Assembly: GCA_021846605.1 (NCBI GenBank)
Contig: JAJZWQ010000037.1
Coordinates: forward strand, 1 to 21,854
Origin: Bacillota bacterium
GTDB taxonomy: Bacteria > Bacillota_E > RBS10-35 > JAJYVN01
Direction: 5' to 3'
Length of the DNA stretch: 21,854 nt
The notes beneath the pieces were generated by a model. That model was not told the origin of the DNA and ran no database searches. It saw nothing but the letters and a program-made list of their open reading frames with translations. The position numbers were made by a program, and so were the translations under genes. This document shows, one piece after another, positions 1 through 7,618 of this stretch (positions are counted from its first letter, which is position 1; every line of letters begins with the position of its first letter).

Positions 1-228
1 TTCCAGCAACGCCGGGCCATAGTGGAAGAGGGTGCGGGGGGCCGGTCCCCCGGCCACATGCGCGCGGTAGACGGCATACGCGGTGAACAGGCAGGAGAAC
101 AGCACGATGTCCGAGCCGAGGAAGATCCAGAAGCCGAAGATCGCCAGGCTACCGCCCGTGTCGGCGAACTCGGGGGGCAGCGGGGGAGCGGTCTCGGCCG
201 GAGTGGGCGCTGCCGGCAGCTGGCTCAC
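1..228 (-). CDS. qoxC: Quinol oxidase subunit III (partial, 5' end only)
   Basis: This is the N-terminal 76 codons of heme-copper oxidase subunit III; the rest lies beyond the window edge. The protein begins VSQLPAAPTPAE, has a Pro/Ala-rich cytoplasmic leader, and enters a first membrane helix containing FGFWIFLGSDIVLFSCLF, which is typical of the CyoC/QoxC first helix. The GTG start overlaps the TGA stop of subunit I (GTGA, 225-228), so translation is probably coupled. Subunit III has no redox centre and stabilises the oxidase core in the membrane. The gene order II-I-III supports the assignment. A small subunit IV (QoxD/CyoD) would be expected next but is outside the window. Family assignment is firm; choice of the qox rather than cyo symbol is inference. 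Confidence 0.85.
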   Translation of the reverse strand, partial: MSQLPAAPTPAETAPPLPPEFADTGGSLAIFGFWIFLGSDIVLFSCLFTAYAVYRAHVAGGPAPRTLFHYGPALLE

Positions 229-2192
229 CCTTGGACCCTCCCGGCCTGACCCTCGATGTGCAGGATCTCTTCCGGCGACAGATCACGGTGCGGGTGGGTC
301 TCCCACCATCCGGCGAAGATGCAGACCAGCACGCCCGCCAGGCCGACGAGCGTGACCCCCACCCACCCGTACACCAACCCGGCGCCCAGCACGAAGAAGC
401 TGAAGCCCAGGAGGAACGGGATGGCAGAGTGCCGCGGTACAGCGATGGTTTCCACTTCGCCCGGGCGCACCCGCGTCAGTTCCTCGGCGTGGCCGTCGCG
501 CTTGGCTGCCCACCAGGCGTCTCGCTCGGAAACCTGGGGGATGCGGGCAAAGTTGTATTCGGGGGCCGGGGAGGGCAGGGACCACTCCAGCGTGCGGCCG
601 TTCCAGGGGTCGCCGGTGGTGTCCAGGTCGGGGTAGCGCATGCTCTGTAGGATGTTGTAGACGAGGGCGATAAATCCGGCGCCCATCACAAATGCCCCGA
701 TGGTGGAGATCTGATTGAGCGGGGTCCATCCCAGACCGGCCGGGTAGGTGTACATCCGGCGGGTCATGCCCTCCAGACCCAGCAGGTACTGCGGCGAAAA
801 ACAGACCCAGAAGCCGATGAAGAACAGCCAGAAGGCCCAGCGACCCTGGCGCTCGTTCAGCTTGAAGCCGAACATCTTCGGCCACCAGTAGTAGAGGCCG
901 GAGAGAAAGCCGAAGACAACGCCGCCGATCAACACGTTGTGGAAGTGCGCCACCAGGAAATAGCTGTTGTGGAGCTGGTAGTCGGCCGGTACCGCGCCCA
1001 ACAGGACGCCGCTGGCGCCGCCGATCACGAAGGTGGGGATGAAGGCCAGCTGCCAGAGCATCGGGACCGACAGCCGCACGCGGCCGCCCCACATGGTGAA
1101 GATCCAGTTGAACACCTTGACCCCCGTGGGCACGGCGATCAGCATCGTCGAGATCCCGAAGAAGGTGTTGACCGATGGTCCCGCGCCCATGGTGAAGAAG
1201 TGGTGCACCCACACGCCGAAGCTGAGCAGCGTGATCGCCATCAGCGAGCCGACCATGGCCCCGTACCCGAAGAGGCGCTTGCCCGAGAAGGTGGCGACCA
1301 CCTCGGAGAAGATGCCGAAGGCGGGCAGGACCAGGATATAGACCTCGGGATGGCCCCAGAGCCAGAAGAAGTTGACATACATCATCGCGATGCCGCCGCG
1401 CCCCAGGGTGAAAAAGGCCGTACCCAGGAGGCGGTCGAGCATCAGGAGCCCCAGCACCGCCGTCAGGGCGGGGAAGGCAAAGACGATGAGGATGGAGCTC
1501 ACCAGCGCGCTCCAGACGAACAGTGGCATGCGCATGAGGTGCATCCCCGGCGCGCGCAGGCGCAGGATGGTGACCAGGAAATTGATGCCGCTGGCAATGG
1601 TGCCTAGCCCGCTGATCTGCAGGCTCAGGAGGTAGTAGTTCTCGCCCACGCCGGGATCGAACATGCGCTCGGCCAGGGGAGAAGGGCCAGACCAGCCGGC
1701 GTTGGGCGACCCGCCGATCACGAAGGAGATGTTGAAGAGCAGCGCCCCGAACACGAACAGCCAAAGGCTGATGGCGTTCAGGCGCGGGAAGGCGACGTCA
1801 CGCGCGCCGATCATCAGCGGCACGGCGATGTTGAAAAGGCCGAACATAAGGGGCATGGCCATGAAGAAGATCATGATCGTGCCATGCGTGGTGAAGATGG
1901 CGTCGTAGTGGGCCGCGCTCAGAAACCGGTTGTCCGGCAGGGCCAACTGGCCTCGGATCAGGAGGGCATCCACCCCCCCGCGGAAGAGCATGATGAGCGC
2001 GGCGATGATGTACATGATGCCGATGCGCTTATGGTCGCTGGTCGTGAGCCACTGCCGCCACAACCAGCCCCACTTGCGGTAGCGGGTGAGGATGAAGATG
2101 ACCGCCGCCGAAGTGAGGACGATGGCCACGTCCGAGCCGAGCTCCAGGGGCAGGCGGACGGACGGCGGGAAGAGTTCCTGCAGCAGCGGCAC
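225..2192 (-). CDS. qoxB: Quinol oxidase subunit I (aa3-600/bo3 type)
   Basis: Catalytic subunit of a proton-pumping terminal oxidase that oxidises membrane quinol and reduces O2 to water. The 655-aa length matches QoxB/CyoB, including two extra C-terminal helices (around 595-635) absent from cytochrome c oxidase subunit I. Visible residues are the low-spin heme ligands H103 and H418, high-spin heme ligand H416, CuB ligands H281, H330 and H331, the His-Tyr pair in HPEVY (281-285), K-channel K359, and D-channel D132. The quinol-site residues R71, D75 and H95 are present, but the position equivalent to E. coli CyoB Gln101 is Ala98. The start is GTG at 2192, preceded by a GGAGGGGG stretch about 10-14 nt upstream. 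It follows subunit II by 30 nt and overlaps subunit III by 4 nt. The family is certain; the heme type (a or o) cannot be read from the sequence. Confidence 0.95.
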   Translation of the reverse strand: MPLLQELFPPSVRLPLELGSDVAIVLTSAAVIFILTRYRKWGWLWRQWLTTSDHKRIGIMYIIAALIMLFRGGVDALLIRGQLALPDNRFLSAAHYDAIFTTHGTIMIFFMAMPLMFGLFNIAVPLMIGARDVAFPRLNAISLWLFVFGALLFNISFVIGGSPNAGWSGPSPLAERMFDPGVGENYYLLSLQISGLGTIASGINFLVTILRLRAPGMHLMRMPLFVWSALVSSILIVFAFPALTAVLGLLMLDRLLGTAFFTLGRGGIAMMYVNFFWLWGHPEVYILVLPAFGIFSEVVATFSGKRLFGYGAMVGSLMAITLLSFGVWVHHFFTMGAGPSVNTFFGISTMLIAVPTGVKVFNWIFTMWGGRVRLSVPMLWQLAFIPTFVIGGASGVLLGAVPADYQLHNSYFLVAHFHNVLIGGVVFGFLSGLYYWWPKMFGFKLNERQGRWAFWLFFIGFWVCFSPQYLLGLEGMTRRMYTYPAGLGWTPLNQISTIGAFVMGAGFIALVYNILQSMRYPDLDTTGDPWNGRTLEWSLPSPAPEYNFARIPQVSERDAWWAAKRDGHAEELTRVRPGEVETIAVPRHSAIPFLLGFSFFVLGAGLVYGWVGVTLVGLAGVLVCIFAGWWETHPHRDLSPEEILHIEGQAGRVQG

Positions 2193-2222
2193 CCCCGGAA
2201 GCCCCCTCCCCGTGTCCTCTGG

Positions 2223-3086
2223 CTAACCCGGGAGCGTGGCCACCCGATACAGCCCGCCCTGCAGGGTGAAGCCATGCGTCTGGGCCGGGAACGTGGCCGC
2301 GGGGAAGCTGGAATAGCTGTGCGGCCGTACGGTCGAAAAGCGCAGCAGCGTCCGGTAGCCAGCCATCGTCAGGGGGGGGCTGGAATGCCGCACCTGGCGG
2401 ATCCAGGATTCGTAGGCGGTGGGTGGCACTGCCCGGAGAGAGAAGGTCATGTAGACGAAGCCCGGTCCGGAGAAGTTGGCGCTGCGCCCGGAGTAGAGCC
2501 CGGGGCGACTGGCCTCCAGCCAAAGCGGCAGGACCCTACCCGGCATCGCGTACTCCATGCCCCCCAACTGCGGTACCCAAAAGCTGTTCATGGGGCTGTC
2601 CGCCGTGAGTTCAAAGAGCAGGGGCACACCCGTCGGGACCTCCAGCGTATTGGTCGTGGCGATGCCCGCCTTGGGGTATTCAAAGAGCCACTTCCAGTCC
2701 AGGGAGGTCACATCGATCATCAGCGGGGTGCCCACCTGCGGCAGGCGTTGCAGCGAGAACGTCTGGCGGAACACCGGCACCGAGATGATGCCCACGATGA
2801 TCAGCGGGATGGCGAAGAGCACGACCTCCAGGCGGGTGCCCCCTTCCCATTCCGGCCAGTAGGGCGCGGGGTTGCCTGGACGGTCGCGGAAGCGGATCAG
2901 CGCGTAGGCGAACAGTCCCAGGGCCCCAAGGATGACGATGCCCATGGCCGTCGCGGCGATGATCATGACACCGAGTTCGTGTTTGGCGACTGGGCCGGAC
3001 GGTCGCAGGAGGAGGTAGTGGCGGCCGCACCCGGATAGCAGGAGACTGCCCGCCAGCGCCGCCGCCGCCTTGCGGAGTCGTGGCAC
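2223..3086 (-). CDS. qoxA: Quinol oxidase subunit II (lipoprotein)
   Basis: First gene of the oxidase operon, 287 aa. The N-terminus MPRLRK is followed by a hydrophobic stretch ending in the lipobox LSGC (Cys20), so it is predicted to be a lipid-anchored membrane protein. Two helices follow (around 39-65 and 85-108), then the cupredoxin-fold domain. The motif SFWVPQLGGMEYAMPG matches QoxA/CyoA. The CuA ligand cluster of cytochrome c oxidases (CxxxC with distal His/Met) is absent, which indicates quinol rather than cytochrome c as donor. The start is GTG at 3086 with an excellent AGGAGGAGG site about 9 nt upstream. It is divergent from the isomerase gene across a 331-nt gap. Confidence 0.93.
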   Translation of the reverse strand: MPRLRKAAAALAGSLLLSGCGRHYLLLRPSGPVAKHELGVMIIAATAMGIVILGALGLFAYALIRFRDRPGNPAPYWPEWEGGTRLEVVLFAIPLIIVGIISVPVFRQTFSLQRLPQVGTPLMIDVTSLDWKWLFEYPKAGIATTNTLEVPTGVPLLFELTADSPMNSFWVPQLGGMEYAMPGRVLPLWLEASRPGLYSGRSANFSGPGFVYMTFSLRAVPPTAYESWIRQVRHSSPPLTMAGYRTLLRFSTVRPHSYSSFPAATFPAQTHGFTLQGGLYRVATLPG

Positions 3087-3417
3087 CCGCCCGTCCTCCT
3101 CCTAGCCCTTCGCCCCGTCTGGGGCGGCTCTCAGTCTGTCCGCGCCGGGATGCGCCGATTCGCCGACCTGTTCGGTGGGCTGACGGCAACCCCACGCAAA
3201 CAAAGGGGGCCCAGGTCCCGGGAAGGGCATGCCGCGGTGCGGCTTCCTGTGACCCTTGTGGTGGCCACGGTGTTGCCTGTGCCGCATCACCGGCCTGGCA
3301 CCAGAGGCCGATCCGCTCCGCACGGCCCCGCGTCCGCCACCGAGCCGGGGCAGGGACAGGCCCGCCTCCGTGGAAAGCGTCAGGCGCAGATTTCGCTGCC
3401 TTGGGGGGATGGGATCG
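3087..3417. other. Divergent intergenic region, oxidase operon / sugar isomerase
   Basis: This 331-nt gap lies between the starts of the quinol oxidase operon (minus) and the sugar isomerase (plus), so it should carry both promoters. I see the strong AGGAGGAGG ribosome site for subunit II at the left edge and a GGGGGG tract before the isomerase start at the right edge. I could not identify convincing -35/-10 boxes. Open frames run through it in several directions, but none shows protein-like composition or family motifs. I looked for a riboswitch-like conserved core on the minus strand and found none I could defend. Confidence 0.5.
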
Positions 3418-4413
3418 ATGGCGCGTCCTGTGACCCTGTTCACCGGCCAGTGGGCCGACCTGCCTTTGGCCGAACTGGCTCCGAAGGCGAAGAAGTTCGG
3501 CTACGACGGCCTCGAGTTGGCCTGTTGGGGCGACCACATGAGCACCGAGCGGGCGGCGGAGGATCCGGCCTACTGCGCGCAGCAGAGGGGCCTCCTGGCC
3601 AAGCACGGGCTCGGGCTCTGGGCGATCAGCAACCACCTGGTCGGGCAGTTGACCTGCGATCCCACCAGCGACGCCCGCAGCGACGACTGGGTGCCGGCCG
3701 AATACCGCGGCGATACTGAAAAGAAACGGGCGTTCGCGATCGGGGATATGAAGCGCGCGGCGCGGGCGGCCAAGAACCTGGGCGTGCAGGTGGTCAACGG
3801 CTTTACCGGTTCGCCCATCTGGCACATGATCTATCCCTGGCCGCCGGCCAGCGAGCAGCTGATCCGCGATGGCTACAAGCGCTTCGCCGAGATCTGGGTG
3901 CCGATCCTGGACGAGTACCAGCGCAACGGTGTGCGCTTTGCGCTGGAGGTCCACCCCACCGAGATCGCCTTTGACCTCTACACCTTCGGCATGGCGCTGG
4001 AGGCGGTCGGCAACCACCCGGCCTTCGGGATCAACTTCGACCCCAGCCACCTGCTTTGGCAGGGCATGGATCCGGTCGAACTGATCCACGCCTTCCCCGA
4101 CCGCATCTTCCACGTGCACATGAAGGATGTCTCGGTGCACTTCAACGGGCGCAGCAGCGTGCTGTCCTCGCACCTTCAGTTTGGCGACCCGCGGCGGTCC
4201 TGGGACTTCCGGTCCCCGGGGCGTGGGGACGTGAAGTTCACGCCGATCATCCGCGCGCTCAACACCGCCGGGTACGCCGGCCCGCTCTCGATCGAGTGGG
4301 AGGACAACACCATGGACCGCGAGCAGGGCGGGCCCGAGGCCGCCGCCTTCGTCAAGGGCATCGACTTCAGCCCGCCGGCTGGCGGCAGTTTCGAAGACGC
4401 CTTCAAGCGCTAG
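3418..4413 (+). CDS. Sugar phosphate isomerase/epimerase (xylose isomerase-like TIM barrel)
   Basis: A 331-aa member of the AP-endonuclease-2/xylose-isomerase-like TIM-barrel family, which isomerises, epimerises or dehydrates sugars and keto-inositols using a divalent metal. The likely metal ligands are in order: E177 (LEVHPTE), D208 (NFDPSH) with H211, H234 (HVHMKD) and E293 (SIEWED). The ATG at 3418 is preferred because family similarity begins at ARPVTLFTGQWAD and a GGGGGG tract lies 8-13 nt upstream; an ATG nine bases earlier is possible. It is followed by a strong hairpin, so it is probably transcribed separately from the cell-wall genes downstream. The substrate cannot be read from sequence. 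Confidence 0.88.
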   Translation: MARPVTLFTGQWADLPLAELAPKAKKFGYDGLELACWGDHMSTERAAEDPAYCAQQRGLLAKHGLGLWAISNHLVGQLTCDPTSDARSDDWVPAEYRGDTEKKRAFAIGDMKRAARAAKNLGVQVVNGFTGSPIWHMIYPWPPASEQLIRDGYKRFAEIWVPILDEYQRNGVRFALEVHPTEIAFDLYTFGMALEAVGNHPAFGINFDPSHLLWQGMDPVELIHAFPDRIFHVHMKDVSVHFNGRSSVLSSHLQFGDPRRSWDFRSPGRGDVKFTPIIRALNTAGYAGPLSIEWEDNTMDREQGGPEAAAFVKGIDFSPPAGGSFEDAFKR

Positions 4414-4421
4414 GCGAGTGC

Positions 4422-4449
4422 GGGCGGGCGGAGGCGACTCCGCCCGCCC
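4422..4449 (+). terminator. Perfect 12-bp hairpin with GCGA tetraloop
   Basis: The arms 4422-4433 and 4438-4449 are exact reverse complements, closed by a GCGA loop of the GNRA class. The hairpin begins 8 nt after the isomerase stop codon. No U-rich tract follows, so it is either a U-less terminator or a 3' mRNA-stabilising structure. It marks the boundary between the isomerase and the FemX-like gene. Confidence 0.6.
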
Positions 4450-4576
4450 CGGCGCATTGGCCGTCGCAAGCGCGCGCGGGGATTGGGCACGATCGTGAGT
4501 ACGGACCGCCGGTCGGTCTGGCCGGCCCCGGGAGCGGGCGGCGCGTCCGAGGCGTCGTCGACGCGGTTGGAGGCGT

Positions 4577-5650
4577 GTGAAGCTGGATTGCGACCGCGAA
4601 TCTTTCTCCGCCTTTGTCGCCGCTGCCCGCACGCCTGAATTCCTGCAGACGTGGGAGTGGGGGGAGCTCAAGCGGGAGACGGGCTGGATCCCGCACCGCC
4701 TGCTTGTGCCCGGTGCCGACGGCGCCCCGGTGGGGGCGGCGTCCGTACTGGAACGGCGGGTGCCCGGGCTGGGCCCGCTGCACTACGTGCCGCGCGGACC
4801 CATCGTGGATTGGCACGACCCGTCGGCGGTCAAGGCCACCCTGAAGGCCATCGCCGATCTCGGCCGTGCCCGCCGCGCCGTCGTCTGCAAGCTCGACCCG
4901 GGCATCCCGAAGGACGATCCGGCCTGCGCCCAGCACCTTGCCGGCCACGGCTTCATTGCGCGTTCCGCCGGGCCCAATTTTGAGGGCGTGCAGCCGCGCT
5001 TCCACATGCAACTGTCGCTTGCCGGGCGGCAGGCGGAGGCGCTCTTGGCCGGGATGCACCCCAAGACCCGCTACAACATTCGCCTGGCCGAGCGTCGGGG
5101 GGTGCGCGTGCGGGCGGGGGGGGCGGGCGACCTCGACACCTTCTACGCGCTGCTCCTGGAGACGGCCTGCCGCGATCGCTTTCTGGTCCGCGGTCCCGAA
5201 TACTTCCGCGCCATGTGGCGCCACTGCCTGGAGCCGGGTCTCGGATGGCTCCTCCTGGCGGAGGCGGATGGGGAGTGCCTGGCCGGGGCCATCGTCTTCC
5301 GGGTGGGGGCCATGGCCTGGTACCTGTACGGGGCGAGCAGTTCGCGGCACCGTGACCTGATGCCGGCGTACGCCGTGCAGTGGGACGGCATCCAGCGGAC
5401 GCTCCGGGACGGGTGCCGCATCTACGACTTCCGTGGCGTTTCCGGGGATCTCGATCCGGACAACCCGCTCTACGGGCTGTTCCGTTTCAAGAGCGGGTTC
5501 GGGGCCGAGTTGGTCGAACTAACCGGGGAATGGGACCGGCCCTATCGCCCCGCCGCGTATTGGGCCGTCGAGCGCGTCCTGCCGGTGGCCCGGAGCACGC
5601 TCGCCCGCCTGCGCCGTCGGGGGACAGGTGTCCCGGTCGCCGACGCATGA
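4577..5650 (+). CDS. FemAB/FemX-family peptidyltransferase-like protein
   Basis: A 357-aa protein of the FemAB family, cytoplasmic enzymes with tandem GNAT folds that add amino acids from aminoacyl-tRNA to the peptidoglycan stem peptide. Diagnostic stretches are QTWEWGELKRETGW near residue 24, the central HPKTRYNIRLAERRGV near 160 (the best-conserved FemAB motif), and C-terminal YDFRGVSGD and GLFRFKSGFGAEL segments. The length fits FemX-like single-residue enzymes (about 330-360 aa) rather than FemA/FemB with the coiled-coil insertion. The GTG start follows a GGAGG by only 3 nt, which is tight but has no better alternative. It is 16 nt upstream of murQ and probably co-transcribed. Which amino acid it transfers, or whether it acts on another acceptor, cannot be told. 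Confidence 0.85.
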   Translation: MKLDCDRESFSAFVAAARTPEFLQTWEWGELKRETGWIPHRLLVPGADGAPVGAASVLERRVPGLGPLHYVPRGPIVDWHDPSAVKATLKAIADLGRARRAVVCKLDPGIPKDDPACAQHLAGHGFIARSAGPNFEGVQPRFHMQLSLAGRQAEALLAGMHPKTRYNIRLAERRGVRVRAGGAGDLDTFYALLLETACRDRFLVRGPEYFRAMWRHCLEPGLGWLLLAEADGECLAGAIVFRVGAMAWYLYGASSSRHRDLMPAYAVQWDGIQRTLRDGCRIYDFRGVSGDLDPDNPLYGLFRFKSGFGAELVELTGEWDRPYRPAAYWAVERVLPVARSTLARLRRRGTGVPVADA

Positions 5651-5666
5651 GGAAGGGGGCCGGCCT

Positions 5667-6587
5667 GTGGCCGCGCCCGCAGACCCGCCAGGCCTCCCCG
5701 ACACCGAGCGCCCCGCCGACGCCACGGTTGACCTAGACCTGCTTCCGCCGTCCGCATTGCTCGACCGGCTGTGTGCGGCCTACGACGCCGTCGGTCCGGC
5801 CGTGCGGGGGGCGTTACCGGATTTGGAACACGCGCTGGAGGCCATCGTGCCCCGGTGGCTTGCCGGCGGCCGGCTACTCCTGGCCGGCGCGGGCACCAGT
5901 GGCCGCGTCGCCGCGCTGCAGGCGGCCGAATGCCCGCCGACGTTCGGCCTGCCCTCCGACCGCGTCCTGGCGCTGGTCGCCGGCGGCCCGGCGGCCCTGG
6001 CCATGTCCGTCGAGGGCGCCGAGGACCACGCAGCCGCCGGCCGCGCCGCGGCCGACGCTGCCGTGCTCGGCCCGCAGGACACCCTGATCGCCATTTCGGC
6101 CAGCGGCGGGGCGCCGTTCGTGCGGGGGGCGCTGGCCGCCGCCCGGGCCGCCTCCGCCCTTGGGGTGGCGATCACCCAGAACGCCGATAGCGCCCTGGCG
6201 GCCGAAGCCGATATCGCCCTGGTTCTGCGCACCGGACCGGAGCCGGTGGCCGGCTCGACCCGCATGCTCGCCGGCAGCGCACAGAAGATGGCCCTGGACC
6301 TCCTCACGACCGCCCTGATGGTGCAGGTGGGGCATGTGCACGGCAACCGCATGGTGGACTTCCAACCGACAAACCACAAGCTGCGGCGCCGAGCCGTCAC
6401 GACCGTCTGCGACCTGGCCGGCGCGGAGCCGGCGCGCGCGGAGGCGACGCTGGTCGCCTGCAACTGGCGCGTCAAGGTGGCCATCGTCATGGCGGCCGCC
6501 GGTTGCGGCGCCGATGTCGCGCGCGCGCGTCTGGAGGCGGCCGGCGGGCGGCTGCGGCTGGCCCTGGCGGAGCTGCCGCCGGCGTGA
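5667..6587 (+). CDS. murQ: N-acetylmuramic acid 6-phosphate etherase
   Basis: A cytoplasmic lyase that cleaves the lactyl ether of MurNAc-6-phosphate to give GlcNAc-6-phosphate and D-lactate. The protein has 306 aa, the usual length. It is a SIS-domain protein with GAGTSGR (74-80), AAECPPTFG (86-94), SVEGAED (114-120), ISASGGAPFVRGAL, AGSAQKMALDLL and the C-terminal MVDFQPTNHKL. The two catalytic glutamates known for the family correspond to E88 and E119, and the 31-residue spacing matches E. coli E83/E114. I prefer GTG 5667, which has AGGAAGGGGG 7 nt upstream, over an in-frame GTG at 5628 that would overlap the preceding gene and has no ribosome site. It overlaps the next gene by a GTGA junction. 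Confidence 0.95.
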   Translation: MAAPADPPGLPDTERPADATVDLDLLPPSALLDRLCAAYDAVGPAVRGALPDLEHALEAIVPRWLAGGRLLLAGAGTSGRVAALQAAECPPTFGLPSDRVLALVAGGPAALAMSVEGAEDHAAAGRAAADAAVLGPQDTLIAISASGGAPFVRGALAAARAASALGVAITQNADSALAAEADIALVLRTGPEPVAGSTRMLAGSAQKMALDLLTTALMVQVGHVHGNRMVDFQPTNHKLRRRAVTTVCDLAGAEPARAEATLVACNWRVKVAIVMAAAGCGADVARARLEAAGGRLRLALAELPPA

Positions 6588-7618
6588 CGGCGCCGGTGGC
6601 GGCGATCGATGCGGGCGCCAGTCATACCCGCGCGTTGCTCGTGGGGCCGGACGGCCGGATCCTGGCGCGGGCCCTGGGCGGCCCGGCCACCGCCCGCCTG
6701 TCGGCGCACGCGTTGCAAGCCAATCTCCAGGCCCTCCTGGGTGAGCTGCTGGCTCCGGTCGGCAGCCCGCCCGCCGCCCTGTCGCTGGTCGCTGGCGCTG
6801 CCGGCGCCGGCCGGGAGCAGGGGCGGCGCCGCCTGGAAGCGGCGTTGCGCTCGGCGCTGGAGGCATCTGGTTGCCGGGTGGACCGTATCCAGGTGTGGAG
6901 CGATGCCGATATCGCCCTGGCGGCCGCGGCCCCGCAACCTGGGGCGCCGGCCGCGGTGCTCCTGGCCGGGACCGGCAGCATGGCCCTGGCCCAGGGAGCC
7001 GATGGGCGCCAGGCGCGCGCAGGTGGCTGGGGGCCGGACCTGGGCGACGAGGGCGGGGGGGCCTGGTTCGGCCGCCGGGCCCTGCAGTTGGTCGTGCAGG
7101 CCGAGGACGGCCGCGTCCCCGGGGCCACGGGGCTGGCCGCCGCGATCTTAGCGCGCCTAGGGCTGGCGGACGTGGACGGTCTAGTGCTCCGCGCAGCGGA
7201 GCTGACCCGCAGTGCGGCGGATTTGGCGTTGCTGGCCCCGTTGGTGTTCGCCCAGGCGCGTGCGGGCTCCGGCGCCGCCAAGGCCCTGGTCGCCGATGGC
7301 GGGGCGGCCCTGGCGGCGGTCCTTCTAGCCGCCCGCCGCAAGGCGGGCGTGGATGATTCCGTGCCCACGGCGCTGGTCGGGGGGCTGTGGCGCGATCCGG
7401 CTGCGCTGCTGCGGCAAGCACTGGCGACGGCACTGCCGACGGCCCTGGCCCAGGGTCTGGGGCCGCTTGCGGTCCCTCCGGTCGTGGGGGCCGCGTGCCT
7501 GGCGCTGGCGCCGGAGGCGGCCACCCGTCTCCGGGCCGAATGCGGGCCGGACGATTCCGGGGAGGCGACGGTGCGTGGAGATCGGCCTGGAGCGGCTGAT
7601 GCGCGAAGTCCCTGCTGA
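6584..7618 (+). CDS. murK: BadF/BcrA-type amino-sugar kinase, probable MurNAc/GlcNAc kinase
   Basis: A 344-aa ASKHA-fold kinase of the BadF/BadG/BcrA/BcrD family, which includes GlcNAc kinases and Clostridium MurK (MurNAc/GlcNAc 6-kinase). Motifs: phosphate-1 loop AIDAGASHTRAL (7-18; usual form DGGGTKT), probable catalytic D107, phosphate-2 GTGS (129-132), and the family signature GGWGPDLGDEGGGAWFGRRAL split across 147-167. The GTG start overlaps the murQ stop, and the 3' end overlaps namZ by 44 nt, so the genes are coupled. The genomic position between MurQ and NamZ, with no PTS gene in the window, is the reason for proposing MurNAc as substrate; this is inference. A GlcNAc-only or glucosamine kinase remains possible. 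Confidence 0.8.
   Translation: MTAPVAAIDAGASHTRALLVGPDGRILARALGGPATARLSAHALQANLQALLGELLAPVGSPPAALSLVAGAAGAGREQGRRRLEAALRSALEASGCRVDRIQVWSDADIALAAAAPQPGAPAAVLLAGTGSMALAQGADGRQARAGGWGPDLGDEGGGAWFGRRALQLVVQAEDGRVPGATGLAAAILARLGLADVDGLVLRAAELTRSAADLALLAPLVFAQARAGSGAAKALVADGGAALAAVLLAARRKAGVDDSVPTALVGGLWRDPAALLRQALATALPTALAQGLGPLAVPPVVGAACLALAPEAATRLRAECGPDDSGEATVRGDRPGAADARSPC

Noticed and set aside
3087..3417. Possible riboswitch upstream of the oxidase operon
   Set aside because: I compared the minus strand with cobalamin, TPP and other conserved cores as remembered; only short chance matches appeared.
2680..4671. 663-codon minus-strand open frame across the oxidase start and the isomerase
   Set aside because: It overlaps the real subunit II frame and runs antisense to the isomerase. 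Its composition is low-complexity and no motif is visible.
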